A DNA stretch of 64,000 nucleotides, from the NCBI GenBank assembly GCA_036927565.1, contig JAYESD010000008.1, positions 121,733,498 to 121,797,497 of the forward strand, given 5' to 3'. Position numbers and translations under genes: made by a program. Shown piece after piece: positions 33,138-45,680 of this stretch. Numbering within the stretch: the first letter of the stretch is position 1; each line of letters begins with the position of its first letter. This DNA is from Tuctoria greenei (lineage: Eukaryota; Streptophyta; Magnoliopsida; Poales; Poaceae). Below the pieces are notes generated by a model, which saw only the letters and a list, made by a program, of their open reading frames with translations, was not told where the DNA came from and did no database searches.

Positions 33138-36100
33138 GCTCCAAAGTGGAGACCGACGACAAGCTAAAATGACACAACCTCTTCCACATGTTTCTCGTCA
33201 TCAAGGACTGCCATGTACACATTATAATTGATGGAGGTAGCTGCAATAACTTGGTGAACACGGGCGTCGTCAAGAAACTTGGTTTGACAACAAGAGCACA
33301 CCCTCATCCGTACCACATTCAATGGTTCAACAACAGCGGTAAGGTTCGGGTAACACAAACAGCGAAAATACATTTTTCAATTGGTTCATTCCATGATTTT
33401 GCTGATTTTGATGTTGTTCCTATGGATGCTTGTTCTCTTTTATTGGGTCGTCCTTGGGAATTTGATACAGATGCTATTCATCATGGTAGAACCAATAAAT
33501 ATACTCTCATGCATAAGGGAAAGAAAATCACTTTGCTTCCCATGACTCCTGCTGAAATTGTGAACTTTGAGAAGAGTAAACATCGTGATGGCAAAGTAAC
33601 AAAATTAGAATCTGAAAAACAACAAGTTATTAAGTTAAAATCACCATCGTTGCTCGCAACTAAGTCTGAACTTGCTGATTTGTTCGATGCTAAGGGGATG
33701 TGCTATGCTTTAGTTTGCAAAGAAGACATGTTTTCACTTCAGGAATTGTCTATTGCATTGCCCCCTGCTGTTGCTAACCTTTTGTAGGAGTTTGAGGATG
33801 TGTTTACCTCCGACATACCCCCTGGTTTACCACCGATGAGAGGCATTGAACACAAGATCGATTTGATTCCAGGAGCAAAATTGCCAAATCGTGCAGCATA
33901 CATGGCGAATCCACAGGAAACTAAGGAAATTCAGCGACAAGTCCAAGATCATTTGGACCGCGGGTACGTTCGTGAAAGCCTTAGCCCTTGTTCCGTTCCT
34001 ATTCTTTTGGTTCATAAGAATGATGGTAGTTGGCGCATGTGTGTTGATTGTCGAGCGATTAATAACATCACCATTCGATAGTGTTATCCTATTCCTCGCT
34101 TAGATGACATGCTTGATGAATTGAGTGGTGCTATCATCTTCACAAAAATTGACTTGCGTAGTGGTTACCACCAAATTAGAATGGCACTAGGAGATGAATT
34201 GAAAACTACATTTAAAACCAAGTTTGGACTTTATGAGTGGTTAGTCATGCCTTTTGGTTTAACTAATGCACCCAACACCTTTATGCAATTAATGAATGAG
34301 GTTTTATGTGCTTTCATTGGACAATTTTTGGTGGTTTACTTCAATGATATCCTCATTTACAGCAAGCCATATGATGAACATCTTGATCATTTACGTGCCG
34401 TTTTTACTGTTTTGAGAGATGCACATTTGTTTGGTAACCTCGAAAAGTGCGTCTTTTGCACCAATCGAGTCTCGTTTCTTGGCTATGTCGTTTCCTCGTA
34501 GTGAATTGAGATGGATGAGGCAAAAATTGAAGTAATCATCAGCTGGCCAGCCCCAACAACCGTCACACAGGTTCGTAGTTTTCTTGGTCTTGCAGGTTTT
34601 TATCGGCGCTTTGTGCGGGATTTCAGCACCATTGCAGCACCTCTACATGAGCTAACGAAGAAGGAAGTGCCATTTTGATGGGGGCGAACAGCAGAAACAA
34701 GCTTTTGATGCTCTCAAATTTAAGCTTACACAAGCACCATTGCTAAAACTTCCTGATTTTGACAAGACCTTTGAGCTAGAATGTGATGCAAGCGGCATTG
34801 GTATTGGAGGCATTCTCATACAAGGAGGTAAACCCGTTGTTTTCTTTAGTGAAAAACTTCATGGTCCTTCTCTGAATTATTCTACTTATGATAAGTAATT
34901 GTATACCTTAGTGCATGTATTACAAACTTGGCAACATTATCTTTGGTCTAAAGAGTTTGTCATACATTCCGATCATGAATCATTGAAGTATCTTAAGTGT
35001 CAAAACAATCTGAATAAACGACATCCTAAATGGATTGAGTTCATAGAGTCATTTCAATACATCATTAAGCATAAGAAAGGGATGGAAAATATCATTGCCG
35101 ATGCATTATCTAGGCGTTATACCATGCTGTCCCAACTTGATCATAAAATCTTTGGTTTGGAAACAATAAAAGCATTATATTCTACTGATTTGGACTTCAA
35201 ATATGCTTTTGAAAATTGTAGAGAAGGAAGAACTTTGAATAAATATGTGCTGCGAGAGGGTCTCCTCTATCGTGCTAACAAGCTATGCGTTCCAGCTAGC
35301 TCCGTTCGTCTATTACTTTTGCAGGAAGCACATCGAGGAGGTTTGATGGGACATTTTGGAGGGAAGAAAACTGAAGATGCGCTGTCCACACACTTCTTTT
35401 GGCCAAAGATGAGGCGTGATGTCGAGCGCTACGCGTCACGATGCACTACTTGCAACAAAGCTAAGTCTTGCCTTAACCCACATGGTCTTTATATGCCTCT
35501 TCCTGTTCCTAGAGTAACTTGGGAGGATATTTATATGGACTTTGTTTTGGGATTGCCTAGGACTAAGAGGGGGAGGGATAGTATTTTTGTAGTTGTTGAT
35601 CGTTTTTCCAAAATGGCACACTTTATACCTTGTCATAAGAATGATAATGCCTCACACATTGCTGATTTATTTATGACAGAAATTGTTCGTTTACATGGTG
35701 TGCCAAATACCATTGTTTCTGATCGGGATGCAAAATTTTTAAGTCATTTTTGGAGAACTTTGTGGTATAAATTGGGAACCAAGTTGCTTTTTTCAACTAC
35801 ATGTCACCCACAAACAGATGGACAAACCAAGGTAGTTAATTGTACTTTATCCACTATGTTGCGGGATGTCTTGAAAACAAATTTGAAGTTGTGGGAGGAG
35901 TGTTTACCACATATAGAATTTGCTTACAACAGATCCGTTCACTCCACAACAAAGGTAAGTCCATTCCAGGTAGTGTATGGTTTCAATCTCCGTGCTCCTA
36001 TTGATTTACTACCTTTGCCTCCTTCTGAAACTATAAATTTGGATGCTACACAACAATCTGAATTCATTCTTAAGATGCATGAATCTACAAAGAAAAATAT

Positions 36101-36593
36101 TAAAATGATGAATGAGAAGTATAGGATTGCAGGTATTAAAGGTAGAAAAGAAGTAAAACTTGAACCGGGTGATTTGGTGTGGTTACATTTGAGAAAAGAG
36201 CGATTTCCCGACTTGAGAAAATCCAAACTTATGCAACGAGCTGTTGGTCCTTTTAAGATTGTTGAAAAGATTAATGATAACGCATATAAGCTTGAATTGC
36301 CTCCCGATTTTGGGGTTAGTCCTACATTTAACATTCGAGATTTGCAGTCGTACTTGGGAGAAGAAGGTGAACTTGAGTCGAGGACGACTCCAATTCAAGA
36401 GGGGGAGGATGATGAGGACATCACAATAGCGGAGACGCACATTGAACTGCAAGGACCAATCACCAGAGCACGGGCACAGTTAATAAATCAGCAGGTGAAT
36501 TCGTTCCTAACTTCTTTTGCATGTGAGTTTGAGAATAGATTGCTATGTGATGATTTAATTGTTATTAGGAATAATGGAGACGATCAAATGTGA
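33138..36593 (+). pseudogene. CRM-A pol (protease, RT, RNase H, integrase)
   Basis: The protease site (IIDGGSCNNLV) is near 33220-33252. RT spans about 33900-34500 with KIDLRSGYHQIRMALGDE. The catalytic box is YFND at 34337-34348, with the first of the paired Asp replaced by Asn. RNase H is near 34770-35130 (IHSDHESLKYLK, then ENIIADALSRR). Integrase has the HHCC region (HFFWPKMRRDVERY, CTTCNKAK) near 35390-35460 and the core near 35520-35960 (MDFVLGLP, VSDRDAKF, CHPQTDGQT). The 3' end runs into LTR 2 (TGA at 36591-36593). Breaks: TAG 33785-33787, TAG 34079-34081, TAG 34499-34501, a frameshift near 34676, TAA 34896-34898. Confidence 0.87.
36391..36409 (+). promoter_or_regulatory. CRM-A polypurine tract
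   Basis: CAATTCAAGAGGGGGAGGA just before LTR 2. The same tract precedes LTR 3 at 43046-43064. Expected plus-strand primer. Confidence 0.8.
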
Positions 36594-37270
36594 AGGAAAG
36601 AGGCCTTGGGAGCGTGGAGAACCAGCTGGGACGTCCACAAGTGGACGGAAACAGTTTACAACTCGGACTCGAGTTCAACTCAGAGTCCAGGAGCAGTCCA
36701 TCTTAAAACGGACGCCCAGGAGGCATACTGACTCCGTTTTCGACGTTAAACATATGCACGGAAAGAGCAGATGATAAACTTTCCAAAGGTTCTGGTCCCA
36801 CCTCAAAATTCCTCCGGGGTCATTAGGAATCGTTGAAACAATTTGAGTCCAGATATCTGTCCGGTTCTGCACCCCGAATCGGGCCTTTGGGCCTTGTATC
36901 CCGTAAGAGTCTATTAGGGACGCATCTAATCGTGTTTTGGTCGAACCCTAGCCTATAAATACTGCAGACGCCTGTCATATTCGTTGGGTTTTGCTTACAT
37001 CAATAATATCGCCGTTCTACGGTTTGTGAGACCCCAACTTCGTGATTTCAGATCGTGTCTTCGACGTTCTTGCTCGTGTTCTCGGTTGCACTTGCAGGGA
37101 TTAGCCTTCTTGGCGAGGTCAAGCGTGTGCAGCACGGTTGATAACCAACGGAGCCATGGTGTAGTGATTTCAGGGTACTCAAACCGCCCGGGTGCCGCGT
37201 ATCATCAACGTCGAGTTCTCCACCTCAATTGACATACCTTTCGGAAGATCGGGCCTAAACCTACTCATCA
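36410..37270 (+). repeat. CRM LTR 2 (861 bp), shared by both units
   Basis: TGATGAGGACATC ... CCTACTCATCA, with TATA box TATAAATA at 36954-36961. It acts as 3' LTR of CRM-A and 5' LTR of CRM-B, with a polypurine tract before it and a primer site (TTGGTATCAGATT, 37272-37284) after it. No direct duplication flanks it. Confidence 0.92.
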
Positions 37271-38528
37271 ATTGGTATCAGATTTCCTGGTTGCCCGTGA
37301 GGTATATTTGTTTTCCTTCCATTAGATCGATTTTGTTTTGTACCTAGAGTCGACAGAAAAGCCACAAAAAAATAGATCGTTTTTACCGCTTCCGAGACTA
37401 TAGTGCCTGCAGTTTCATTTTTCAGTTTGCATTGTTAAGTTTGCATCCATGTGGTCGAGTCTTTTTGCTGGTTTAGCTTTGTGTTTTGGGTCCTAGTTAT
37501 CGTATTTCGTCCTTGTTTTCTTTCTGTTCGACACCTGTTCCACAATCCCTAAATAAGAAACGATCCACCACATTCATCGGTTTGCCCTAGCTAGCCGCCT
37601 TGTGTGAACTTCCGCATCGCCAGCCCTAGATTACATGACAAACCTTTGTGCCACTCATCCTTGAATCATCACACACCACCCCATTAGTTGTTGTGCAAAT
37701 TCCTAATCATTTTCATACCCGATTGCAAGTTCTGTTCTCAAACCGAGTTGGAATCAACATCCAAAAAAAAACGTAACTCGGACAGCCTACCTTAAAACGG
37801 CCATAACTTTTGCATACGAACTCGAAATCGGGCGATTTTTTTTCAAATTCATCTACGCAAAATTTCGCATTCAATTTTCCGCCGCGTAGCCGCGTTAGGC
37901 GAAATTATATTGCCCAAATTCCCCTTAGATGATAGGCTATCCGGCCTCCAAAGTTTCAGCATGAATTTTAAAGTATCTTCTTGATTTTCTATAGGCCGCA
38001 TAGTACATCCAATTGAGCTGCAAATTTGTGTGCATCATATCTTCATGCTCCTGAGTAAAGAAAAAATATCAAAAAAATATTACAAAAAAATAGTGAAGAG
38101 CACACATATTAAAGCAATTAGCCAATACTACTTGTGCTGTGATTGTTGGTTATATCATTCTGTCTTCCTTTTGTCTTGCTACTTCCTTGTGTTGTGCTAG
38201 GCCCTAGAGCACTTGGTTGACCAGCAACAGTTGCCCGCATTGAATACTTATTCAACTTTGTTTACCTGTTAACGATTTCCTGCTTATTAGCCACCACATT
38301 GTGCCATCCAAGCTCCACCTTTCTCTTGAGCATAACAGGTACCTTTGCAATCATCCCATGCTTCATTGTTTTATCTCACCGTCTACACCACCTGCTGTGT
38401 CGGTAAGAACACTTGTAAGAGCGTGGTAAGACGCTTGAGCGAGAGAGATTGTTTGTTCCACCTTTCACATTGTCACTGTAGTTGATAGGGATAACATTTT
38501 TTTTGTTGTCTTTTGTTTCCTACTAACA
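37271..38528 (+). other. CRM-B 5' leader
   Basis: Primer-binding site at 37272-37284, then about 1.24 kb untranslated leader matching CRM-A. It includes the unoccupied CACTA target (ATAGATCGTTTTTACCGC, around 37373-37390). No gene seen. Confidence 0.85.
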
Positions 38529-39760
38529 ATGGCAGGAGAAGACAATGATGACGAATGTGTTCAACATGCTGAGTTACGTGATATGATGAAGACCACAGAG
38601 GAGTCATTGGCGAACTTGACTCGACAACTTGATGACCTTGCTCTTCGGATGAATACTTTTGAGGCTCGGTTGCCTCTCGCTGGAAGACAAGAAGACAAAG
38701 CTTATGATGAACTGGAAGATCACAATAATCAGCCAAGACTGTCACTTTATCGTCGAGGTATGGGAGGTAATAATCATAATAATTATAATCGTCCTCCTTA
38801 TGATCCTTTTGCTAAAGTGAAATTTACTATACCCTCTTCTTCTGGTGCTTATGATGCTGAGGCTTATCTTGATTGGGAGATGACAGTAGAGCAAAAATTT
38901 AATTCCCATCTTGTTCCTGAACAACATAGAGTTCGTCAAGCCACTAGTGAGTTTAAGGACTTTGCTATCATATGGTGGAATGAACTTGTTAAAACTAGAA
39001 CTGATCCTCCAACATGGGATAGATTAAAGGAAGCTATGTGTGTTCGATTTGTTCCTCCATCTTTTCAGCAGGACCTTCGCAAAAAATTGCAGCACTTAGA
39101 CTAAGGTAACATGTCCGTAGGGGAGTATTATCAAGAGTTACAAAAGGGTATGCTGCGTTGTGGGGTAGTAGAGGACATGGATGATAAAATGGCTCGTTTT
39201 TATGGGGGGTTGAGGCGTGAAATTCAGGAAATTGTTGATTACAAGAAATATGATACTGTTAACAGATTGTTTCAGCTTGCTATGTTGGCAGAAAAAGAAT
39301 TGCAGTGCCGACAACAGCAGCAACAACGCACGAGGAGCAACTTCACGCCGCGTGCAGCGATTACACCATCCAAAACAGCACCATCTTCGACCAACCGTGC
39401 AGTGACTACACCATCCAATGGCGGCGAACGAACTATACCTGCTGCTCCACCTTTTCGCGTGCCAGAAGGCAGCAAGGCGACATCATTCAAGCCTTCGTCA
39501 TCCACTCCTTCTACCGGTCATACTTCCGACATTAGGTGTCACCGCTGACAGGGACTTGGTCATATGATGAGAGATTGCCCGAGCAAACGAGCATACATAG
39601 CACGCGACTATGGCGGGTATGATTGTACTTCAGATGTTGAAGATGAATATTCTCTTGCTACTGACTTTACAGATCCAAATGAAAAACACACCGAAGAAGA
39701 GGTACTTGGTACAGCGGCGACGGAGAACTATAGCAGCATCATTGTGCAGCGTGCCTTGAG
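38529..39760 (+). pseudogene. CRM-B gag
   Basis: Starts ATG 38529 and is colinear with CRM-A gag. The first 191 codons are open to TAA at 39102-39104, where CRM-A keeps a Gln codon. The zinc knuckle is broken: the second Cys codon is replaced by TGA at 39546-39548 (CHR, stop, QGLGHMMRDC). The 8 bases lost in CRM-A are present here, so most of the point damage differs between the two gags. Confidence 0.86.
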
Positions 39761-42700
39761 CTCCAAAGTGGAGACCGACGATAAGCTAAAACGACACAAC
39801 CTCTTCCACATGTTTCTCGTCATCAAGGACTGCCGTGTACACACTATAATTGATGGGGGTAGCTGCAATAACTTGGTGAACACGAGCGTCGTCAAGAAAC
39901 TTGGTTTGACAACAAGAGCACACCCTCATCCGTACCACATTCAATGGTTCATCAACAGCGGTAAGGTTCAGCTAGCACAAACAGCGAGAATACATTTTTC
40001 AATTGGTTCATACCATGATTTTGCTGATTTTGATGTTGTTCCTATGGATGCTTGTTCTCTTTTATTGGGTCGTCCTTGGGAATTTGATACATATGCTATT
40101 CATCATGGTAGAACCAATAAATATACTCTTATGCATAAGGGAAAGAAAATCACTTTGCTTCCCATGACTCCTGCTGAAATTGTGCATTTTGAGAAGAGTA
40201 AACTTCGTGATGGCAAAGTAACAAAATTAGAATATGAAAAATAGCAAGTTATTAAGTTAAAATCACCATCGTTGCTCGCAACTAAATCTGTACTTGCTGA
40301 TTTATTCGATGCTAAGGGGATGTGCTATGCTTTAGTTTGCAAAGAAGCCATGTTTTCACTTCATGAATTGTCTATTGCATTGCCCCCTGCTGTTGCTAAC
40401 CTTTTGCAGGAGTTTGAGGATGTGTTTCCCTCCGAGATACCCCCTGGTTTACCACCGATGAGAGGCATTGAACACAAGATCGATTTGATTCCAGGAGCAA
40501 GTTTGCCAAATCGTGCAGCATACAGGGCGAATCCACAGGAAACTAAGGAAATTCAGTGACAAGTCCAAGATCTTTTTGACCGCGGGTACATTCGTGAAAG
40601 CCTTAGCCGTTGTTCCGTTCCTATTCTTTTGGTTCCTAAGGAAGATGGTAGTTGGCGCATGTGTGTTGATTGTCAAGCAATTAATAACATCACCATTCGA
40701 TATCGTTATCCTATTCCTCGCTTAAAAGACATGCTTGATGAATTGAGTGGTGCTATCATCTTCACAAAAATTGACTTGCGTAGTGGTTACCACCAAATTA
40801 GAATGGCACTAGGAGATGAATGGAAAACTGCATTTAAAACCAAGTTTGAACTTTATGAGTGGTTAGTCATGCCTTTTGGTTTAACTAATGCACCCAGCAC
40901 CTTTACGCGATTAATGAATGAGGTTTTACGTGCTTTCATTGGACAATTTGTGGTGGTATACTTCAATGATATCCTCATTTACAGCAAGTCATATGATGAA
41001 CATCTTGATCATTTATGTGACGTTTTTACTGTTTTGAGAGATGCACGTTTGTTTGGTAACCTCGAAAAGTGCGTCTTTTGCACCAATCGAGTCTCTTTTC
41101 TGGGCTATGTCGTTTCCTCGCAGGGAATTGAGATGGATGAGGCAAAATTTGAAGCAATCACCAGCTGGCCAGCCCCAACAACTGTCACACAGGTTCATAG
41201 TTTTCCTGGTCTTGTAGGTTTTTATCGGTGCTTTGTGCGGGATTTCAGCACCATTGCAGCACCTCTACATGAGCTAACGAATAAGGGAGGGCCATTTTGA
41301 TGGGGGCGAACAGCAGCAACAAGCTTTTGATGCTCTCAAATCCAAGCTTACACAAGCACCATTGCTACAACTTCCTGATTTTGACAAGACCTTTGAGCTA
41401 GAATGTGATGCAAGCGGCATTGGTATTGGAGGCGTTCTCATACAAGGAGGTAAACCCGTTGCTTTCTTTAGTGAAAAACTTGATGGTCATTCTCTGAATT
41501 ATTCTATTTATGATAAGTAATTGTATGCCTTAGTGTGTGTATTACAAACTTGGCGACATTACCTTTGGTCTAAAGAGTTTGTCATACATTCCGATCATGA
41601 ATCATTGAAGTATCTTAAGTGTCAAACCAATCTGAACAAACGACATGCTAAATGGATTGAGTTTATAGAGTCGTTTCCGAACATCATTAAGCATAAGAAA
41701 GGAAAGGAAAATATCATTGCCGATGCATTATCTAGGCGTTATTCCATGCTGTCCCAACTTGATCATAAAATCTTTGGTTTGGAAACAATAAAAGCATTAT
41801 ATCCTACTGATTTGGACTTCAAAGATGCTTTTGAAAATTATAGAGAAGGAAGAACTTGGAATAAATATGTGCTGCGAGAGGGTCTCCTCTATCGTGCTAA
41901 CAAGCTATGCGTTCCAGATAGCTCCGTTCGTCTATTACTTTTGCAGGAAGCACATGGAGGAGGTTTGATGGGACATTTTGGAGGGAAGAAAACTGAAGAC
42001 GTGCTGTCCACACACTTCTTTTGGCCAAAGATGAGGTGTGATGTCGAGCTCTACGTGTCACGATGCACTACTTGCAACAAAGCTAAGTCTCGCCTTAACC
42101 CAAATGGCCTTTATATGCCTCTTCCTGTTCCTAGAGTAACTTGGGAGGATATTTCTATGGACTTTGTTTTAGGATTGCCTAGTTCTAAGAGGGGGAGGGA
42201 TAGTATTTTTGTAGTTGTTGATCGTTTTTCCAAAATGGCACACTTTATACCTTGTCATAACAATGATAATGCCTCACACAGTGCTGATTTATTTATGACG
42301 GAAATTGTTCGTTTTCATGGTGTGCCAAATACCATTGTTTCTGATCGTGATGCAAAATTTTTAAGTCATTTTTGGAGAACGTTGTGGTATAAATTGGGAA
42401 CCAAGTTGCTGATTTCAACTACATGTCACCCACAAACGGATGGACAGACCAAGGTAGTTAATCGTACTTTATCCACTATGTTGAGGGCTGTCTTGAAAAC
42501 AAATTTGAAGTTGTGGGAGGAGTGTTTACCACATATAGAATTTTCTTACAACAGATCCATTCACTCCACGACAAAGGTAAGTCCATTCCAGGTAGTGTAT
42601 GGTTTCAATCCCCGTGCTCCTATTGATTTACTACCTTTTCCTCCTTCTGAAACTATAAATTTGGATGCTACAAAACGATCTAAATTCATTCTTAAGATGC

Positions 42701-43064
42701 ATGAAACTAAAAAGAAAAATATTAAAATGATGAATGAGAAGTATAGGATTGCAGGTAGTAAAGGTAGAAAAGAAGTAAAACTTGAACCGGGTGATTTGGT
42801 GTGGTTACATTTGAGAAAAGAGCGATTTCCCGACTTGAGAAAATCTAAACTTATGCCACGAGCTGCTGGTCATTTTAAGATTGTTGAAAAGATTAATGAT
42901 AACGCATATAAGCTTGAATTGCCTCCCGATTTTGGGGTTAGTCCTACATGTAACATTTCAGATTTTGGGGTTAGTCCTACATTTAACATTTCAGATTTGC
43001 GGCCGTACTTGGGAGAAGAAGATGAACTTGAGTCGAGGACGACTCCAATTCAAGAGGGGGAGGA
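39761..43064 (+). pseudogene. CRM-B pol (protease, RT, RNase H, integrase)
   Basis: Same domains as CRM-A: protease IIDGGSCNNLV near 39847-39880, RT about 40500-41130 with box YFND at 40959-40970, RNase H near 41390-41740, and the integrase HHCC and core about 41960-42600. From 41521 the frame is open through the integrase and on into LTR 3, up to 43590. Breaks: TAG 40242-40244, TGA 40557-40559, a frame change and TGA near 41298-41300, TAA 41518-41520. The near-41298 shift, the TAA and the YFND change are shared with CRM-A. A 33-bp in-frame duplication lies near the C terminus (42928-42993). Confidence 0.87.
42928..42993 (+). repeat. 33-bp tandem duplication in CRM-B integrase C terminus
   Basis: Two adjacent 33-bp units (42928-42960, 42961-42993) differ by one base and encode DFGVSPTCNIS then DFGVSPTFNIS. 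CRM-A has one unit (36306-36338). In frame, so the ORF is kept. Confidence 0.95.
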
Positions 43065-43903
43065 TGATGAGAATATCACAACAGTGGAGACGCACATTGA
43101 ACTGCAAGGACCAATCACCAGAGCACGAGCACGGTTAATAAATCAGCAGGTGAATTCATTCCTAACCACATTTGCATGTGAGTTTGAGAATAGATTGCTA
43201 TGTGATGTTTTGATTGTTATTAGGAATAATGGAGAAGATCAACATGTGAAGGAAAGAGGCCTTGGGAGCATGGAGAACCAGCTGGGATGTCCACAAGTTG
43301 ATGGAAACAGTTTACAACTCGGACTCGAGATCAACTCGGAGTCCAGGAGAAGCCACCTTAAAACGGACGCCCAGGAGGCATACGGACTCCGTTTTCGATA
43401 TTCTACATATGCACGGAAAGAGGAGAAGATAAACTTTCCAATTGTTCTGGTACCACCTCAAAATTCCTCTGTAGTAATTGGGAATCGTCGAAACAACTTG
43501 AGCCACCGAATCGGGCCTTTGGGCCTTGTATCCCGTAAGAGTCCATTAGGGACGCGTCTAATTGTGTTTTGGTCGAACCCTATCCTATAAATACTGCAGC
43601 CGCCAGTAATATTCGGTGGGTTTTGCTTAGATCAATAATATCGCTGTTCTACGGTTTGTGAGACCTCAACTTCGCGATTTCAGATCGTGTCTTCGATGTT
43701 CTTGCTCGTGTTCTCAGTTGCACCTGCAGGGATTAGCCTTCTTGGCAAGGTCAAGCGTGTGCAGCACGGTTGATAACCAATGGAGCCGTGGTGTAGTGAT
43801 TGCAGGGGTACTCGAACCGCTCGAGTGCCACGAATCATTAACGTCGAGTTCACCACCCCAATCGACATACCTTTCGGAAGATCGGGCCTAAACCTACTCA
43901 TCA
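43065..43903 (+). repeat. CRM LTR 3 (839 bp)
   Basis: TGATGAGAATATC ... CCTACTCATCA, with TATA box at 43586-43593. Relative to LTR 1 it lacks about 24 bp near 43500 (after AACAACTTGAG), which also lengthens the pol-derived reading frame to 43590. Followed at once by the CCTGC duplication. Confidence 0.92.
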
Positions 43904-43908
43904 CCTGC
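43904..43908 (+). repeat. Right 5-bp target site duplication (CCTGC)
   Basis: Identical to 22415-22419. Host Tekay-B gag resumes directly after it. Confidence 0.95.
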
Positions 43909-44775
43909 ACCATTTCACTGCGCCCTAATATGGTCTCTAACTCTCAGAATCAGCAGCGCCCGAGTTTCCCTGGTGCTTCGCGCAGCAAGACATACTATGT
44001 TCTTGGAGAGGTTGGACACTTTGCAAGCCAGTGCCCCAAGAGGAGCTATGGACCAATGAACAATGCACCAAGGAGGAATCCACGACCGAATGGAGGAGTA
44101 CCACAAGGCAACTGTGGAAAGCAGAATGTCACTCATGGAAACGTGAATCACGTCTCTACTGAGGAAGCCCAACAAGCGGATGACATCGTGATTGGTATGT
44201 TCCTTGCAAACTCCAACCCCGCGACCATTTTATTTTATTCTAGTGCATCTCATTCGTTCATATCATCGAAGTATGTTGCCAAGTATAATACGCCTATAGC
44301 TCATTTGAAACACACTATGTTGTTAAAATTTCCTGGAGGAGAGATGAGGAAAAATGTATTGTGTCTGAGAGTAAGTATCAAAATAAGGGAGTAGAATTTC
44401 ATGCGAATCTCATCATCTTGGATTCCCAAGGGATAGATATAATACTTGGTATGGATTGATTGAGCAAGTATAATGGAGTGATTTAGTGTGCCAAGAGGAT
44501 AGTGCAATTGACATGTGAGAAAGGCACCCATATTGAAGTTGAGACAGACCAACCCACAACGAATAAAGCAACACAAAGCCACGTGGAAGGTGTGACACTA
44601 GAGAGCATTCCGGTTGTTCACGTGTTCCCGGATGAGTTGCCAGGTATGCTTCTTGATCATGATATTGAGTTTCTTATTGATTTGATAACTGGAACTGCAC
44701 CTATAGCTAAGAGTCCATATAGGATGCCTCCTATTGAGTGAACGGAGCTCAAGTAGCAAATTCAAGACAAGCTAG
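43909..44775 (+). pseudogene. Tekay-B gag end, protease and start of RT
   Basis: Continues Gag from 22419: NSQNQQRPSFPGASRSKTYY, then the zinc knuckle, here YYVLGEVGHFASQC with both first Cys ligands lost (Tekay-A has CYVCGEAGHFASQC). The protease region reads FYSSASHSFISSKYVAKY, so the catalytic Asp is lost. Stops at 44392-44394 and 44458-44460. It ends within the RT N-terminal region (AKSPYRMPPIE near 44712-44738) at 44775, where an inverted LTR terminus starts. Confidence 0.84.
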
Positions 44776-45680
44776 TGTGACACTCGTTTCAAAAAATGAA
44801 CCAAGCGTAATGCATATGTGTGCCCAAGATGTTTAACACACATACACAAGTGTTTCACAATTGATAAGCAGATACAAAACCATGTCTCGAATACTGATAC
44901 TAATAATAGTACCTTATTACAAACCAAATAGTCTCGATTACAAGCTCTAATGAATCTACAGCGGAAGAACTAAACACTAAAGACTTCAACTCCACAGGCA
45001 AGTTTGACGGTAACACGCACCAAGAACCCCTCAAAAACCTTCTGGTACTCCACCTGGACGCCTGCATCTGGATTTGGTGGGGGAATAGCAAGGGCGAGCA
45101 CATGTCGTACTCAGCATGTGGGAAAGTATGGCATGTAGCTTAAACAAGGCATGATTATAAAATGGTCTAATTGCATAAAAGTACATTAAAATAGTTGAAA
45201 AATGCAATTATATCATTATTAAGTGAGGTCCTTCCCAAATAACCAATCATCAATTCCACGTAATTAACCAATTTCAACAATAATAATCCATATTCAACTC
45301 GTAACTACTCATTTATCTCAGTTTCATCAATTCCATGTACCAAAGCCAATTAGTTAACCAATACCGATTCCCAATCCAAGTTCAGCCATTAAACCAAGTT
45401 AAAGTCCAAATTCTAATCATGCGAGGGTCCAGGTTGCTAATGACCGGGAGCACGGCTATCATGATAGTTTTAGACACAATCTGCAGAGGTTGTACCACTT
45501 TACCCACAAGTTCGTGATTTCATCACCTTTCGATGACTAAGGAATCTCAATTATGTCGTGTCACATTTCCTTAGGTGTGTGGCCAAGAGATCACAAAATA
45601 GCCTTTACAAAGTGATTACTAGCCTATTTAGACCCCACTGAGGTTTCACCGGTGGTGATGTATCCATCTGAGCACATCCA
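44776..45680 (-). repeat. Second inverted Tekay LTR fragment
   Basis: Starts TGTGACACTCG, the reverse complement of a Tekay LTR terminus, and runs antisense for about 0.9 kb until the truncated Sire-B LTR begins. It parallels 17247-18150. Left flank GCTAG would be its target site; the right end is cut, so the duplication cannot be verified. Confidence 0.82.

Larger units (their letters stand above)
22420..43903 (+). mobile_element. CRM-like gypsy retrotransposon tandem: LTR-internal-LTR-internal-LTR
   Basis: Three LTRs (22420-23283, 36410-37270, 43065-43903) alternate with two internal regions (CRM-A, CRM-B), and one CCTGC duplication flanks the whole. Each LTR has termini TGATGAG/CTCATCA and is followed (first two) by a primer site. 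The middle LTR has no target duplication of its own and serves both units. Protein motifs, LTR termini and a pol reading frame that runs into the 3' LTR suggest the CRM (centromeric) chromovirus clade; that assignment is from memory of the family. CRM-A also carries the CACTA insertion 23398-30774. Confidence 0.87.
18360..44775 (+). mobile_element. Tekay-B: Ty3/gypsy chromovirus split by a nested CRM tandem element
   Basis: Complete 5' LTR, primer site, gag first half (to 22419), a 21.5 kb nested insertion (22420-43903), then gag/protease second half (43904-44775). Joining the halves at the CCTGC duplication matches Tekay-A gag around 11030. Pol is cut off early in RT at 44775, where an inverted Tekay LTR fragment begins, so most of pol and the 3' LTR are lost. 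Confidence 0.87.

Noticed and set aside
41521..43590. 689-codon ORF as an intact gene
   Set aside because: It lacks protease and RT, starts after a family-shared TAA and ends in LTR sequence by chance openness. It is the 3' part of a pol pseudogene.
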